The notes under the pieces are model-generated. The model ran no database searches. It was not told where the DNA came from and saw only the letters and a list, made by a program, of their open reading frames with translations. A DNA stretch of 40,263 nucleotides from Mucilaginibacter sp. Lineage in GTDB: Bacteria; Bacteroidota; Bacteroidia; Sphingobacteriales; Sphingobacteriaceae. The position numbers and the translations under genes are program-made. Below are positions 26,267 to 34,778 of this stretch, piece by piece (the stretch's first letter is position 1; every line of letters starts with the position of its first letter). Location of the stretch: the NCBI GenBank assembly GCA_025352225.1, contig JANXTT010000092.1:1-40263 (forward strand), written 5' to 3'.

Positions 26267-26629
26267 CTAATAAAATTTACCGAAATGTAAAAGCGCGCCC
26301 GACGGATCGATAACAAAACACTCTTCTCCCCAATATTCTTTTTTAACAGGCATTACCCGCACATCGGGGTATTTTTGATCGAGTTCAAGCTCAATTAGCC
26401 AATTATACCATTCGCTTACATTCTTAATCTCAACAAATAGCATTGTGTTATTAAGCCAATCTTCAACATACGCGTTCTGCAAATAAAAACTGAAATTATC
26501 AAGCTGAAATAGAGACATTGTTTCGGAAATTGGTATTTCTTTAAATCCTAAACAACTATAAAACGATTTCGAAACTTCAAAGTTCTTTGATCCAATAAAT
26601 GTCCGTAAAGAAATAATCTCAAGCTTCAT
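26267..26629 (-). CDS. VOC superfamily (glyoxalase/bleomycin-resistance fold) protein
   Basis: A 120-residue single-domain protein of the vicinal oxygen chelate fold. The pattern KNFEVSKSFYSCLGFKEI (15-32) in the first beta-alpha-beta unit and VIDPSGALLHFGKFY at the end (106-120) are characteristic. Metal ligands are not clear, so it may bind rather than convert its ligand. Members include antibiotic-binding proteins and dioxygenases, so the function is open. Confidence 0.82.
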   Translation of the reverse strand: MKLEIISLRTFIGSKNFEVSKSFYSCLGFKEIPISETMSLFQLDNFSFYLQNAYVEDWLNNTMLFVEIKNVSEWYNWLIELELDQKYPDVRVMPVKKEYWGEECFVIDPSGALLHFGKFY

Positions 26630-26718
26630 ATGGTGCTATTAATTTTAACAAAACTATTCATAAAAAGCATAGTATTAAAAACGAGGCACATCTACTAATC
26701 TAAGTTTGAAGGGCTCAT

Positions 26719-27753
26719 TTATAAAGATGCCCGTAATGTTAAATAAAAGGGAGTGGCAATATGTTCGGTAAGGTTATTTAAAATAAGATAGGCGGTTTTT
26801 TCGCCCATGGTTTGAAAATCGGTCGAAATGGTAGTTAACCCTTTCAATATAATTTTTTTGAGCGGGGTTTCATTGTATGATATTACCCCAACCTCGGCAC
26901 CCACTTTTAAGTCGGTTGATATGATGCGCTCAATTAATGTAACCAGGTCGCTTTCCATCAGGTTAATATATGCTTCGCCTTTTCCAATTTCTTCAGTTAA
27001 AACATTGTGTATTACTTTGCAATTAAATGCGTATTGGTGGCAAAATCTATAATATCCCTGTAATATCTCATCCGGGTAATAACTATTTTCGGGGAAAATG
27101 ATTTTAATGGTATGATATTTACTTAACTGGGTAAGGCATTGTTCAAGGGCATGGTAAATATCGCTTTCAAAGTTTTCATATACGGCGGCGTAATTACCCT
27201 CTACACCAGGTATAAGTTTATCAAGCAGTATCAGTTTTTCTTTAGGGATGGTGTTAATAATTTCGTGCGCTTTTTCGCCTCCTTCTAAAAAATGCGGGAT
27301 AATTACAAAATGCGTATAATCATCTGCCTTTTTATTTTGAAGCAGCTTTTTAAAAAGCGAGAAATCGTTGTTATATATGTATAGGTCAACAGCGGCCATT
27401 TCGCCCAGCGCGGCCACTATGGCATCGTAAATTATTTTTTTATGGTAGCTTAATTTATTAAACAATAAAAAAACCTTGGGGCTATGGCTTAATTCTATAC
27501 TTTTTACATAATAACCTTTACCGGGCACCGAGCCTAATAAACCAATTTTCTTTAGGTATTTATAAGCTTTTTCGGCTGTATCCCTTGATATTTCAAAATT
27601 ATAGCTTAACTCATTTATGGAGGGGAGTATGTCATTTTTACAGATCTTACCATCAGCTATACATTTTATAATGGAATTGGCAAGCTGTAAGTATTTAGGG
27701 GTCGATGAATAATAGTCAATAAAAATACATTCAAATATTGGCGGTTGTTTCAT
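26719..27753 (-). CDS. GntR-type regulator with LacI-like sensor domain, probable rhamnose regulator
   Basis: A 344-residue regulator. Residues about 15-85 form a GntR winged helix (ILPSINELSYNFEISRDTAEKAYKYL, then GLLGSVPGKGYYV). Residues 92-344 form a periplasmic-binding-protein-like domain, as in LacI family proteins; this pairing resembles B. subtilis AraR. It is divergent from the rhaT operon, so it most likely responds to rhamnose or a phosphorylated intermediate and controls the cluster, including its own promoter. An imperfect palindrome 30 bases upstream of its ATG is a possible operator. The ligand is inferred from context only. Confidence 0.9.
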   Translation of the reverse strand: MKQPPIFECIFIDYYSSTPKYLQLANSIIKCIADGKICKNDILPSINELSYNFEISRDTAEKAYKYLKKIGLLGSVPGKGYYVKSIELSHSPKVFLLFNKLSYHKKIIYDAIVAALGEMAAVDLYIYNNDFSLFKKLLQNKKADDYTHFVIIPHFLEGGEKAHEIINTIPKEKLILLDKLIPGVEGNYAAVYENFESDIYHALEQCLTQLSKYHTIKIIFPENSYYPDEILQGYYRFCHQYAFNCKVIHNVLTEEIGKGEAYINLMESDLVTLIERIISTDLKVGAEVGVISYNETPLKKIILKGLTTISTDFQTMGEKTAYLILNNLTEHIATPFYLTLRASL

Positions 27754-27782
27754 TTAGTCAATTAATATTTAGGTATAGTTGG

Positions 27783-27802
27783 GTTAACCATGTATGGATA
27801 AC
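27783..27802. promoter_or_regulatory. Imperfect 20-bp palindrome, possible GntR operator
   Basis: GTTAACCATG and TATGGATAAC match as inverted repeats at 8 of 10 positions. The element lies 30 bases before the ATG of the GntR gene, where a bound repressor would block its transcription. Its half-site TAACCATG recurs at 28067-28074 before rhaT and, reversed, at 31427-31434 before rhaM. Confidence 0.45.
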
Positions 27803-28069
27803 AATATCGCAAAAGTCGGATATGTTTTTTTTAATTTATAAAATTAACGTTTTTTTTTATAACTGTATTTAGCGCGCAACAATAATTTAATTTTAAAACA
27901 TTTCTAAAAAACTCCATGTAATTTTAATGGTACGTAAAATGGAAAAATTAAATTTCTGCATAAAACACCTTGTTTTTACGCCGAAAACAAACATTTGTTT
28001 AATACAACGAAAATAATAAACCTATAGTTTCAAAAATAATTAACAGGTTAATAATTAAAGAGTTTATAA

Positions 28070-28086
28070 CCATGACAGTCCATGAC
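28070..28086 (+). repeat. Direct repeat CCATGAC, period 10, in the rhaT leader
   Basis: CCATGAC occurs at 28070-28076 and 28080-28086, about one helical turn apart, 75-90 bases before rhaT. It could be a tandem binding site. The first copy also belongs to the TAACCATG octamer shared with the GntR-side palindrome. Confidence 0.4.
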
Positions 28087-28160
28087 GGCTTTACAACCAT
28101 CCTTTTCTACTTTTATTCCCCTAACTAACCAGTTAAAAAACACTAAATACAAAACAATAG

Positions 28161-29252
28161 ATGGAAGTAATTTTTGGCGTAATTTTTCATTTTATAGGCG
28201 GTTTTGCCTCAGGGAGTTTTTATATCCCATACAAAAAAGTTAAAGGCTGGGCCTGGGAAAGTTTTTGGATAGTTGGGGGTATATTCTCGTGGCTGATAGT
28301 ACCACCGCTTGCCGCGTATTTAACGGTTCCGGGTTTTGCTGATATTATTCGCTCAACCAACGGTGGCATTGTAATGCTTACTTACTTTTTTGGTTTATTA
28401 TGGGGAATAGGTGGTTTAACCTATGGTTTAGGTGTACGTTATCTGGGTGTATCATTAGGCAGCACTATTATACTGGGCTTATGCGCTGTATTTGGGTCGC
28501 TCGTTCCGGCGGTTTATTATAATTTTTTTCCAAAGGCAGGTAAAGATACCATCACCACACTAGCCACCACACATTGGGGCCAGATGGTGCTTTTAGGTAT
28601 AGCTTTATGCGTAATAGGTATCATTATTTGCGGCAGGGCAGGCACCATGAAAGAACGTGACCTTGCTAAAGCTGGCGCTATAGAAAACGAGAATAAAGAC
28701 TACCGGTTTGGAATGGGTATTTTTGTAGCCATTGTATCGGGCGTATTGAGTGCCTGTTTTGCTTTTGGTATTGATGCCGGTAAAGATATGGCCATCCATG
28801 CAAATGATGCCTGGAGACTGGCTAATCATATTACAGACATCAAGGTTAATTTTCTTTACCAAAACAATGTTACCTACATCGTAATATTATGGGGAGGGTT
28901 AACCACCAACTTTATTTGGTGTATGATATTAAATGCCCGTAACAAAACCTTTGGTAACTATACCGATAAGAAAACGCCATTACTTAAAAATTATATATTT
29001 TCTGCATTGGCAGGCACTACATGGTTCTTACAATTCTTTTTTTACGGTATGGGCGAGAGTAAATTAGGCAATGGAGCCAGTTCGTGGATATTGCACATGG
29101 CCTTTATCATTTTGGTGGCTAATATGTGGGGTATTATATTAAATGAGTGGAAAGGTGTAAGCAAAAAAGCATTCACCACAGTTATAATAGGGGTAATTAC
29201 CATTATACTTTCGGTGATAGTGGTAGGATACGGAAATTCAATAAAAATTTAA
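28161..29252 (+). CDS. rhaT: L-rhamnose/proton symporter RhaT
   Basis: A 363-residue, about 10-helix inner-membrane protein matching RhaT, which takes up L-rhamnose with H+. It starts VIFGVIFHFIGGFASGSFYIPYKKVKGWAWESFW, the near-universal RhaT N-terminus, and continues with GLLWGIGGLTYGLGVRYLG. It is slightly longer than E. coli RhaT (344). First gene of the rhamnose operon, 28 bases before the aldolase gene and co-transcribed with it. RhaT transports free rhamnose, so any oligosaccharides must be cut before reaching it. Confidence 0.96.
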   Translation: MEVIFGVIFHFIGGFASGSFYIPYKKVKGWAWESFWIVGGIFSWLIVPPLAAYLTVPGFADIIRSTNGGIVMLTYFFGLLWGIGGLTYGLGVRYLGVSLGSTIILGLCAVFGSLVPAVYYNFFPKAGKDTITTLATTHWGQMVLLGIALCVIGIIICGRAGTMKERDLAKAGAIENENKDYRFGMGIFVAIVSGVLSACFAFGIDAGKDMAIHANDAWRLANHITDIKVNFLYQNNVTYIVILWGGLTTNFIWCMILNARNKTFGNYTDKKTPLLKNYIFSALAGTTWFLQFFFYGMGESKLGNGASSWILHMAFIILVANMWGIILNEWKGVSKKAFTTVIIGVITIILSVIVVGYGNSIKI

Positions 29253-29280
29253 AATAAGCAATATAAAAAAAACATACAGT

Positions 29281-31401
29281 ATGTCTATCAACACAACACA
29301 GTTTAAGCATGTGAGCTATTTATGGGATGAGGCAGAGGCCGCTAAACTTGCGGGCGACGAAGTAGCCCTTTTAATATACCGCTCTAATCTTTTAGGTGCC
29401 GATCTTAGGTTAACAAATTACGGAGGGGGTAACACATCGTGCAAAGCAATGGCAAAAGACCCCTTAACAGGCACTCCAACCGAGGTAATGTGGGTTAAAG
29501 GCTCTGGTGGTGATTTAGGCACTTTAAAAACCAGTGGTTTGGCTGCATTATACGTTGATCGCTTAAGGAGCTTAAAAAATATTTACCGTGGTGTTGAACA
29601 CGAAGATGAGATGGTTGAGTTATTTAATCATTGTATTTTTGACCTGGCGTCAAAGGCACCATCAATTGATACACCTTTACACGGTTTTCTACCATTCGCG
29701 CATATTGACCATTTACATCCCGACGCCGCCATTGCTATCGCGGCAGCTAAAGACGGTAAAAAAATAACCCGCGAACTTTTTGGCGGAACAATTGGCTGGG
29801 TTGAATGGAAAAAACCAGGTTTTGAACTGGGCCTTCAGTTGAAAGCATGCCTTGACGAAAACCCAGGTATCCGTGGCATCATGTTAGGTTCGCATGGTTT
29901 ATTTACCTGGGGCGATACCGCTTACGAAAGCTATATGAATACCCTGGAGGTTATTGAAAAATGCGCGGAGTACCTGCAACAAAACTTTGGTAAAAAAGGC
30001 CCTGTATTTGGCGGTCAAAAAATCCATAGCCTCGAGGCCGGTGCCCGTAAAAAACAAGCCGCGGCCATAGCGCCAATATTAAGGGGTTTTACTTCCAGCG
30101 AAAGAAGTATGATCGGCCATTTTACGGATGATGCCAGGGTATTAGAGTTTATCAACTCAAACGACCTTGACAGATTGGCGCCATTAGGTACCAGTTGCCC
30201 CGATCACTTTTTGCGTACCAAAATCAGCCCTTTAGTACTGGAGTTAGCTCCTAACGAGGATCTAAACGATGTTGCTGCCATTAAAGCGCGTTTACAACCT
30301 GCTTTTGAGGCTTATCGTAAAATGTATACCGCCTATTACGAAACGTGTAAACACCCCAATAGTCCGGCCATTCGCGATACTAACCCGGTAATTATACTTT
30401 ACCCGGGCGTAGGCCTGTTCTCGTTCTCTAAAGATAAACAAACGGCTCGCGTTGCCGCCGAGTTTTATACCAATGCCATTAATGTAATGAAAGGCGCGGA
30501 AGCTATTTCTGAGTATACCTCATTACCGCGCCAGGAAGCTTTTAATATAGAGTATTGGTTGTTAGAGGAAGCAAAGCTTTCGCGCATGCCAAAGCCTAAA
30601 GCCCTATCGGGCCGTATTGCCCTAATTACCGGCAGCGCGGGTGGTATTGGTAAAGCAATTGCCAAAAAATTTGTTGCCGAAGGTGCCGTGGTTATTTTGA
30701 ACGATATGAACGCTGAACGTTTGCAAACAGCAGGCGAGGAGTTTAAAAGCTTATATGGTAAAGATTCGTACGCTACTGCCGTAATGGACGTAACCAAAGA
30801 AGACGAGATCCTGGCCGCTATGGAAACTGCCGCCTTAGCCTTTGGTGGGGTAGACCTTATAGTGAACAATGCTGGTTTATCAATCTCCAAAACCATTGGC
30901 GACCATACCCAAAAAGATTGGGATCTTTTGTATGATGTATTGGTTAAGGGCCAGTTCTTTGTTACTCAGGCCGCTGTGGCTGTTATGAAAAAACAGAACA
31001 TTGGTGGCGATATCATCAACATTGTAAGTAAAAACGCATTGGTAAGCGGGCCTAACAATGCGGGCTACGGTTCCGCAAAAGCGGCTCAACTGCACCTGAG
31101 CCGGCTTAACGCTGCCGAGCTTGGCGCTGATAAGATCCGTGTAAACGTAGTTAACCCCGATGCAGTTATCAGCGATAGCAATATATGGGCAGGCGGCTGG
31201 GCCGAAGGCCGTGCAAAAGCTTATGGTGTTACCGTAGCCGAACTGCCAGCTTATTACGCAAAACGTACATTATTAAACGAAATAATATTGCCTGATGATA
31301 TTGCAAACGCGTGTTTCGCATTTACAGGCGGGCTGCTTGGCAAATCAACAGGTAATGTATTAAATGTAGACGGTGGCGTTGCCATGGGTTTTGTAAGATA
31401 G
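29281..31401 (+). CDS. Bifunctional rhamnulose-1-phosphate aldolase / lactaldehyde dehydrogenase (RhaEW type)
   Basis: A 706-residue fusion. Residues about 20-430 are a class II aldolase/adducin-type domain with NYGGGNTS (46-53), HIDHLHPD (141-148) and GSHGLFTWG (203-211), providing metal-binding His residues. Residues 444-706 are an SDR domain with TGSAGGIG (450-457), NNAG (529-532), Ser583, Tyr596 and Lys600. The first part splits L-rhamnulose 1-phosphate to DHAP and L-lactaldehyde; the second oxidises L-lactaldehyde, probably to L-lactate. This architecture is the known RhaEW fusion (B. subtilis YuxG relatives). It means the toxic aldehyde is consumed within one protein. Confidence 0.95.
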   Translation: MSINTTQFKHVSYLWDEAEAAKLAGDEVALLIYRSNLLGADLRLTNYGGGNTSCKAMAKDPLTGTPTEVMWVKGSGGDLGTLKTSGLAALYVDRLRSLKNIYRGVEHEDEMVELFNHCIFDLASKAPSIDTPLHGFLPFAHIDHLHPDAAIAIAAAKDGKKITRELFGGTIGWVEWKKPGFELGLQLKACLDENPGIRGIMLGSHGLFTWGDTAYESYMNTLEVIEKCAEYLQQNFGKKGPVFGGQKIHSLEAGARKKQAAAIAPILRGFTSSERSMIGHFTDDARVLEFINSNDLDRLAPLGTSCPDHFLRTKISPLVLELAPNEDLNDVAAIKARLQPAFEAYRKMYTAYYETCKHPNSPAIRDTNPVIILYPGVGLFSFSKDKQTARVAAEFYTNAINVMKGAEAISEYTSLPRQEAFNIEYWLLEEAKLSRMPKPKALSGRIALITGSAGGIGKAIAKKFVAEGAVVILNDMNAERLQTAGEEFKSLYGKDSYATAVMDVTKEDEILAAMETAALAFGGVDLIVNNAGLSISKTIGDHTQKDWDLLYDVLVKGQFFVTQAAVAVMKKQNIGGDIINIVSKNALVSGPNNAGYGSAKAAQLHLSRLNAAELGADKIRVNVVNPDAVISDSNIWAGGWAEGRAKAYGVTVAELPAYYAKRTLLNEIILPDDIANACFAFTGGLLGKSTGNVLNVDGGVAMGFVR

Positions 31402-31426
31402 TAAAGATCGTTAACGGAACATAGGT

Positions 31427-31454
31427 CATGGTTATAATTATAGGCTATGGTTAA
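31427..31454. promoter_or_regulatory. Two ATGGTTA half-sites between rhaEW and rhaM
   Basis: CATGGTTA (31427-31434) and ATGGTTAA (31447-31454) lie 19-20 bases apart. They are the reverse of the TAACCATG half-site near the GntR gene. They may be an internal operator allowing a second promoter for rhaM and downstream genes. A seven-base inverted repeat CTTAGCT/AGCTAAG (31505-31520) follows, 20 bases before rhaM. Confidence 0.3.
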
Positions 31455-31539
31455 GGGTCAGTTACCAATTAGTTAAATTATAATATTAAAACGTGATCTA
31501 TGTCCTTAGCTTTAGCTAAGAAATTCAAAAAAGATAAAT

Positions 31540-31854
31540 ATGCACAGAGTCGCATTTAAAATGAAATTGTTTCCGGGCTTTACAAACGAGTATAAAAAGC
31601 GCCATGATGAAATATGGCCCGAGTTAGTTTCGTTATTAAAACAAACAGGTATTAGTGATTATTCCATTTTTTTGGATGAAGAAACCAATTCCCTGTTTGG
31701 TGTACTAAGAGTTGAAGACCCTAAACTATTAGATACTTTACCGCAACACCAGGTTATGCAAAAGTGGTGGAAATACATGGGCGATATTATGGAAAGCAAC
31801 CCGGATAATTCGCCGGTTAGCGTACCTTTAATAGATGTATTTTATATGCCTTAA
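31540..31854 (+). CDS. rhaM: L-rhamnose mutarotase
   Basis: A 104-residue RhaM, identical in length to the E. coli enzyme, which interconverts alpha and beta L-rhamnose so that the isomerase receives the right anomer. His22 (KRHDEIWPEL) is the catalytic residue, and Trp76/Trp77 (QKWWKYM) line the sugar pocket. It acts in the cytoplasm as a dimer. A 138-base gap with possible operator half-sites separates it from the aldolase gene. Confidence 0.96.
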   Translation: MHRVAFKMKLFPGFTNEYKKRHDEIWPELVSLLKQTGISDYSIFLDEETNSLFGVLRVEDPKLLDTLPQHQVMQKWWKYMGDIMESNPDNSPVSVPLIDVFYMP

Positions 31855-31868
31855 TTAGTATCAAGTAG

Positions 31869-31933
31869 TTAGTATCAGGTATCAATACCAAAAAAAAACG
31901 TAAATTTAGTATCAGGCATCAATACCAAAAAAA
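31869..31933 (+). repeat. Direct repeat, 28-base unit, period 37, before rhaI
   Basis: TTAGTATCAGG(T/C)ATCAATACC followed by an A-run occurs at 31869-31896 and 31906-31933 with one difference. A shorter TTAGTATCA copy begins at 31855, right after the rhaM stop. In the first copy GGTAT/ATACC could form a short hairpin. The function is unknown. Confidence 0.85.
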
Positions 31934-31990
31934 CAACAACCAATTAAATAACAATAGGATAGGGTTAGCGTATAATAGATATAATTATCT

Positions 31991-32011
31991 CCATACTCCA
32001 TACTCCATACT
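31991..32011 (+). repeat. Three perfect copies of CCATACT in the rhaI leader
   Basis: The 7-base unit repeats without error from 31991 to 32011 and ends 13 bases before the rhaI ATG, in the region where ribosomes would load. A change in copy number by slippage would alter spacing to the upstream promoter or the leader length in steps of 7. Confidence 0.85.
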
Positions 32012-32024
32012 CAAATCTAAAAAT

Positions 32025-33299
32025 ATGCAACTAGAGAAGTATAAAATTGACGGCTTTAACAATGAGGGGTTAGCCGATCACAAACGCAGGTTTGATTTTG
32101 TTGCTGCTGATGTAGCAAATGCCAACGATGTATTAAAAAAATTGGAAGCATTTCAAATTGCTATACCAAGCTGGGCATTAGGCACTGGCGGCACACGCTT
32201 TGGCCGTTTTTCGGGTGGTGGTGAACCACGAAGCCTGGAAGAAAAAATTGAAGACGTAGGCGTATTGCATGCCTTAAACAGATCAAGCGGAGCCATATCA
32301 TTACATATCCCTTGGGATATTCCAAAAGATGCTAAAGCCATTAAAGCATTAGCGGCACAGCATGGTTTAGCTTTTGATGCCGTAAATTCTAATACTTTTC
32401 AGGATCAGGCTGACGCGCCCGAAAGCTATAAATTTGGTTCGTTGCAGCATGTTGATAAAGCTGTACGCGATCAGGCTATTGCCCATAACATCGAAGTTAT
32501 AAAACAAGGTGTTGCCCTGGGTTCAAAAGCGTTAACCGTTTGGCTGGCCGATGGTTCTAGTTTCCCCGGACAGTTGAACTTCCGTGGCGCTTTCGAACGT
32601 ACATTAGATAGCCTAAAGCAAATTTACGCTGCCTTGCCAGATGATTGGAAAATGTACCTGGAGTACAAATGCTACGAACCAAACTTTTACTCAACTACCG
32701 TGGCCGATTGGGGCCAATCGTTGTTATATGTTACCAAGCTGGGGCCTAAAGCTTATACCTTAGTAGACCTGGGCCACCACTTGCCTAACGCTAATATTGA
32801 GCAAATTGTGTCGTTACTACTGATGGAAGGCCGTTTAGCGGGTTTCCACTTTAACGATTCAAAATACGGCGACGATGATCTGACGGTTGGCAGCATTAAC
32901 CCATATCAGCTCTTCCTGATATTTAACGAACTGGTTGAAGGTATGGATGCCCGCGGCATGAACCACGCCACCGATTTAGGTTGGATGATAGATGCATCGC
33001 ATAATCTGAAAGACCCGATCGAAGATTTGTTACAATCCATACAAGCTATACAAATTGCATACGCGCAAGCTTTAATAGTTGATAAAAAGGCATTACAAGC
33101 CGCCCAGCTAGCTAACGATGTAGCGTTGGCACAAGAGATACTGCAAAAAGCTTACCGTACTGATGTACGTGCCTTAGTATCAGAGGCAAGCCTGCGCGCG
33201 GGCGGTGCTATTGACCCTATCGGCGTTTATCGTAAACTACAAGTTAGAGATAACCTGATAAAAGAACGCGGTGCAAAAACCGTTGCCACGGGATTATAA
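32025..33299 (+). CDS. rhaI: L-rhamnose isomerase (Rhizobium/Pseudomonas type)
   Basis: A 424-residue TIM-barrel metal-dependent isomerase that turns L-rhamnose into L-rhamnulose. It matches the Pseudomonas stutzeri/Rhizobium RhaI branch rather than E. coli RhaA. The metal ligands expected from that family are visible as Glu213 (YLEYKCYEP), Asp248 (TLVDLGHH), His275 (GFHFNDS) and Asp323 (GWMIDASH), with a catalytic His94 in ISLHIPWD. It may also accept other aldoses, as RhaI enzymes do. It follows rhaM and two repeat blocks and is trailed by a strong hairpin (33308-33340). Confidence 0.95.
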   Translation: MQLEKYKIDGFNNEGLADHKRRFDFVAADVANANDVLKKLEAFQIAIPSWALGTGGTRFGRFSGGGEPRSLEEKIEDVGVLHALNRSSGAISLHIPWDIPKDAKAIKALAAQHGLAFDAVNSNTFQDQADAPESYKFGSLQHVDKAVRDQAIAHNIEVIKQGVALGSKALTVWLADGSSFPGQLNFRGAFERTLDSLKQIYAALPDDWKMYLEYKCYEPNFYSTTVADWGQSLLYVTKLGPKAYTLVDLGHHLPNANIEQIVSLLLMEGRLAGFHFNDSKYGDDDLTVGSINPYQLFLIFNELVEGMDARGMNHATDLGWMIDASHNLKDPIEDLLQSIQAIQIAYAQALIVDKKALQAAQLANDVALAQEILQKAYRTDVRALVSEASLRAGGAIDPIGVYRKLQVRDNLIKERGAKTVATGL

Positions 33300-33307
33300 T
33301 TATTGAT

Positions 33308-33340
33308 AAACCCATGTAATAGCATATATTACATGGGTTT
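33308..33340 (+). terminator. 13-bp perfect hairpin after rhaI
   Basis: AAACCCATGTAAT (33308-33320) and ATTACATGGGTTT (33328-33340) pair perfectly around a 7-base loop, 9 bases after the rhaI stop. Only a short T-stretch follows (TTTTC), so it may end most transcripts or reduce expression of the following kinase gene. Confidence 0.6.
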
Positions 33341-33370
33341 TCTATTCCATTTAAAACCAATTTCTATTCA

Positions 33371-34753
33371 ATGAAGACTGTTCCGGTAATAGCCATATTT
33401 GATATAGGTAAAACAAATAAAAAGTTTTTCCTGATTGACGAGTATTATAAAATTGTATTGGAACGTACAACAAACTTTGCCGAAACAACCGACGATGATG
33501 GCGACCCATGCGAAGATATTAACCTTTTAACGCAATGGGTTAATGAATCGCTTGCAGAAATATTGGCCTTGAAAAAGTTTGAAATAAAGGCGATAAATTT
33601 TTCAACCTATGGAGCAAGCTTTGTTCATATTGACCATAATGGGAACGTAGCCGCCCCGCTTTGCAATTACCTTAAAGCATTTCCCGATAAATTGAAGGAT
33701 GAGTTTTATGCTAAACATGGTAGCGAAGATCTAATATCGCAAAAAACAGCGTCGCCTGTTTTGGGTAACTTAAATTCGGGCATGCAGTTATACCGCATTA
33801 AACAAACCAAACCCGAGCTATACAAAAACATTAAATATTCGCTGCACTTGCCGCAATACCTTAATTTTTTGGTAACGGGCCAGTTTTATTCGGATATTAC
33901 CAGCATTGGGTGCCACACGCAGCTATGGGATTTTGTAAAAAACGATTATCACGATTGGGTATATAACGAAGGCATTAATAAAATACTGGCTCCGATATTC
34001 GCGTCAGACGATGTGATGACAGCCGTTATAGATAACCAGGACTATCATGTTGGTGTTGGCCTGCACGATAGTTCATCGGCACTTATTCCGTATCTGGCCA
34101 GCTTTTCCGAGCCATTTATTTTGATCTCCACGGGTACATGGTGCATCAGTTTAAATCCGTTCAACAACAATCCTTTAAACCTTGACGAACTGCATAAAGA
34201 TTGCCTTTGTTACATGGAATATCATGGCCGCCCGGTTAAAGCCTCCCGGTTATTTGCCGGTAACGAGCACGAGCAGCAAACCAAACGCTTAGCGGAGCAT
34301 TTTCATAAACCGGTTGATCATTATAAAAAAGTAAAATACAATTCAGAATATATTACAGATGCGGGCACAGCAAAAGTTGGTGTTGAACCATCAATGATGC
34401 AGGGATCCGCCTTTAATGAGCGCGAACTTTCTTCATTCGCCAGTTATGACGAGGCTTACCATTGTTTACTCTTGGATATTATGAGCCAGCAACAGGCATC
34501 AACACAGTTAGTTATTCAGGATACCGGGGTAAAACGGATATTTGTTGATGGTGGCTTTAGTAAAAATGTAGTTTATATGAATTTATTGGCCGCCGCCTTC
34601 CCCCATATTGAGGTTTTTGCCGCTTCAGTAGCGCAGGCAACCGCAATTGGCGCGGCTTTGTCTATCCATAAATATTGGAATGCAAAAGCAGTTCCCGGGG
34701 ATATGATCGAATTAAAATACTACGCCATTCCACATAATATAGAAGTGCAGTAA
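33371..34753 (+). CDS. FGGY family kinase, probable rhamnulokinase
   Basis: A 460-residue sugar kinase of the FGGY family. It begins VIAIFDIGKTNKKFF (Asp11 and the phosphate loop), has the substrate region FSTYGASFVHID, the second ATP-binding segment STGTWCISLNP and RIFVDGGFSKN near the C-terminus. Standing between rhaI and the aldolase step, it most likely phosphorylates L-rhamnulose to rhamnulose 1-phosphate. It is divergent from E. coli RhaB, and related FGGY kinases act on fuculose, xylulose or others, so the assignment leans on context. It is 71 bases after rhaI and 25 bases before the DUF4450-like gene. Confidence 0.85.
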   Translation: MKTVPVIAIFDIGKTNKKFFLIDEYYKIVLERTTNFAETTDDDGDPCEDINLLTQWVNESLAEILALKKFEIKAINFSTYGASFVHIDHNGNVAAPLCNYLKAFPDKLKDEFYAKHGSEDLISQKTASPVLGNLNSGMQLYRIKQTKPELYKNIKYSLHLPQYLNFLVTGQFYSDITSIGCHTQLWDFVKNDYHDWVYNEGINKILAPIFASDDVMTAVIDNQDYHVGVGLHDSSSALIPYLASFSEPFILISTGTWCISLNPFNNNPLNLDELHKDCLCYMEYHGRPVKASRLFAGNEHEQQTKRLAEHFHKPVDHYKKVKYNSEYITDAGTAKVGVEPSMMQGSAFNERELSSFASYDEAYHCLLLDIMSQQQASTQLVIQDTGVKRIFVDGGFSKNVVYMNLLAAAFPHIEVFAASVAQATAIGAALSIHKYWNAKAVPGDMIELKYYAIPHNIEVQ

Positions 34754-34778
34754 CATTAATAAAACTTGATCAATTAAT

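Larger units (their letters stand above)
27754..28160. other. 407-bp divergent control region of the rhamnose locus
   Basis: The region between the GntR gene and rhaT holds no coding frame I can support. It is AT-rich and contains, from left to right, the imperfect palindrome at 27783-27802, an AAACAAA-CA-TTTGTTT palindrome (27985-28000), a weak plus-strand promoter candidate (TTG at 27970-27972 and AACATTTG at 27990-27997, one mismatch to TAnnTTTG, spacing 17), and a TAACCATG with direct repeats at 28067-28086. All plausible regulator sites sit here, but none is proven. Confidence 0.7.

Noticed and set aside
30465..30896. Antisense open frame of 143 codons opposite the rhamnulose aldolase/SDR gene.
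   Set aside because: It mirrors conserved SDR codons, has no family resemblance and no start context.
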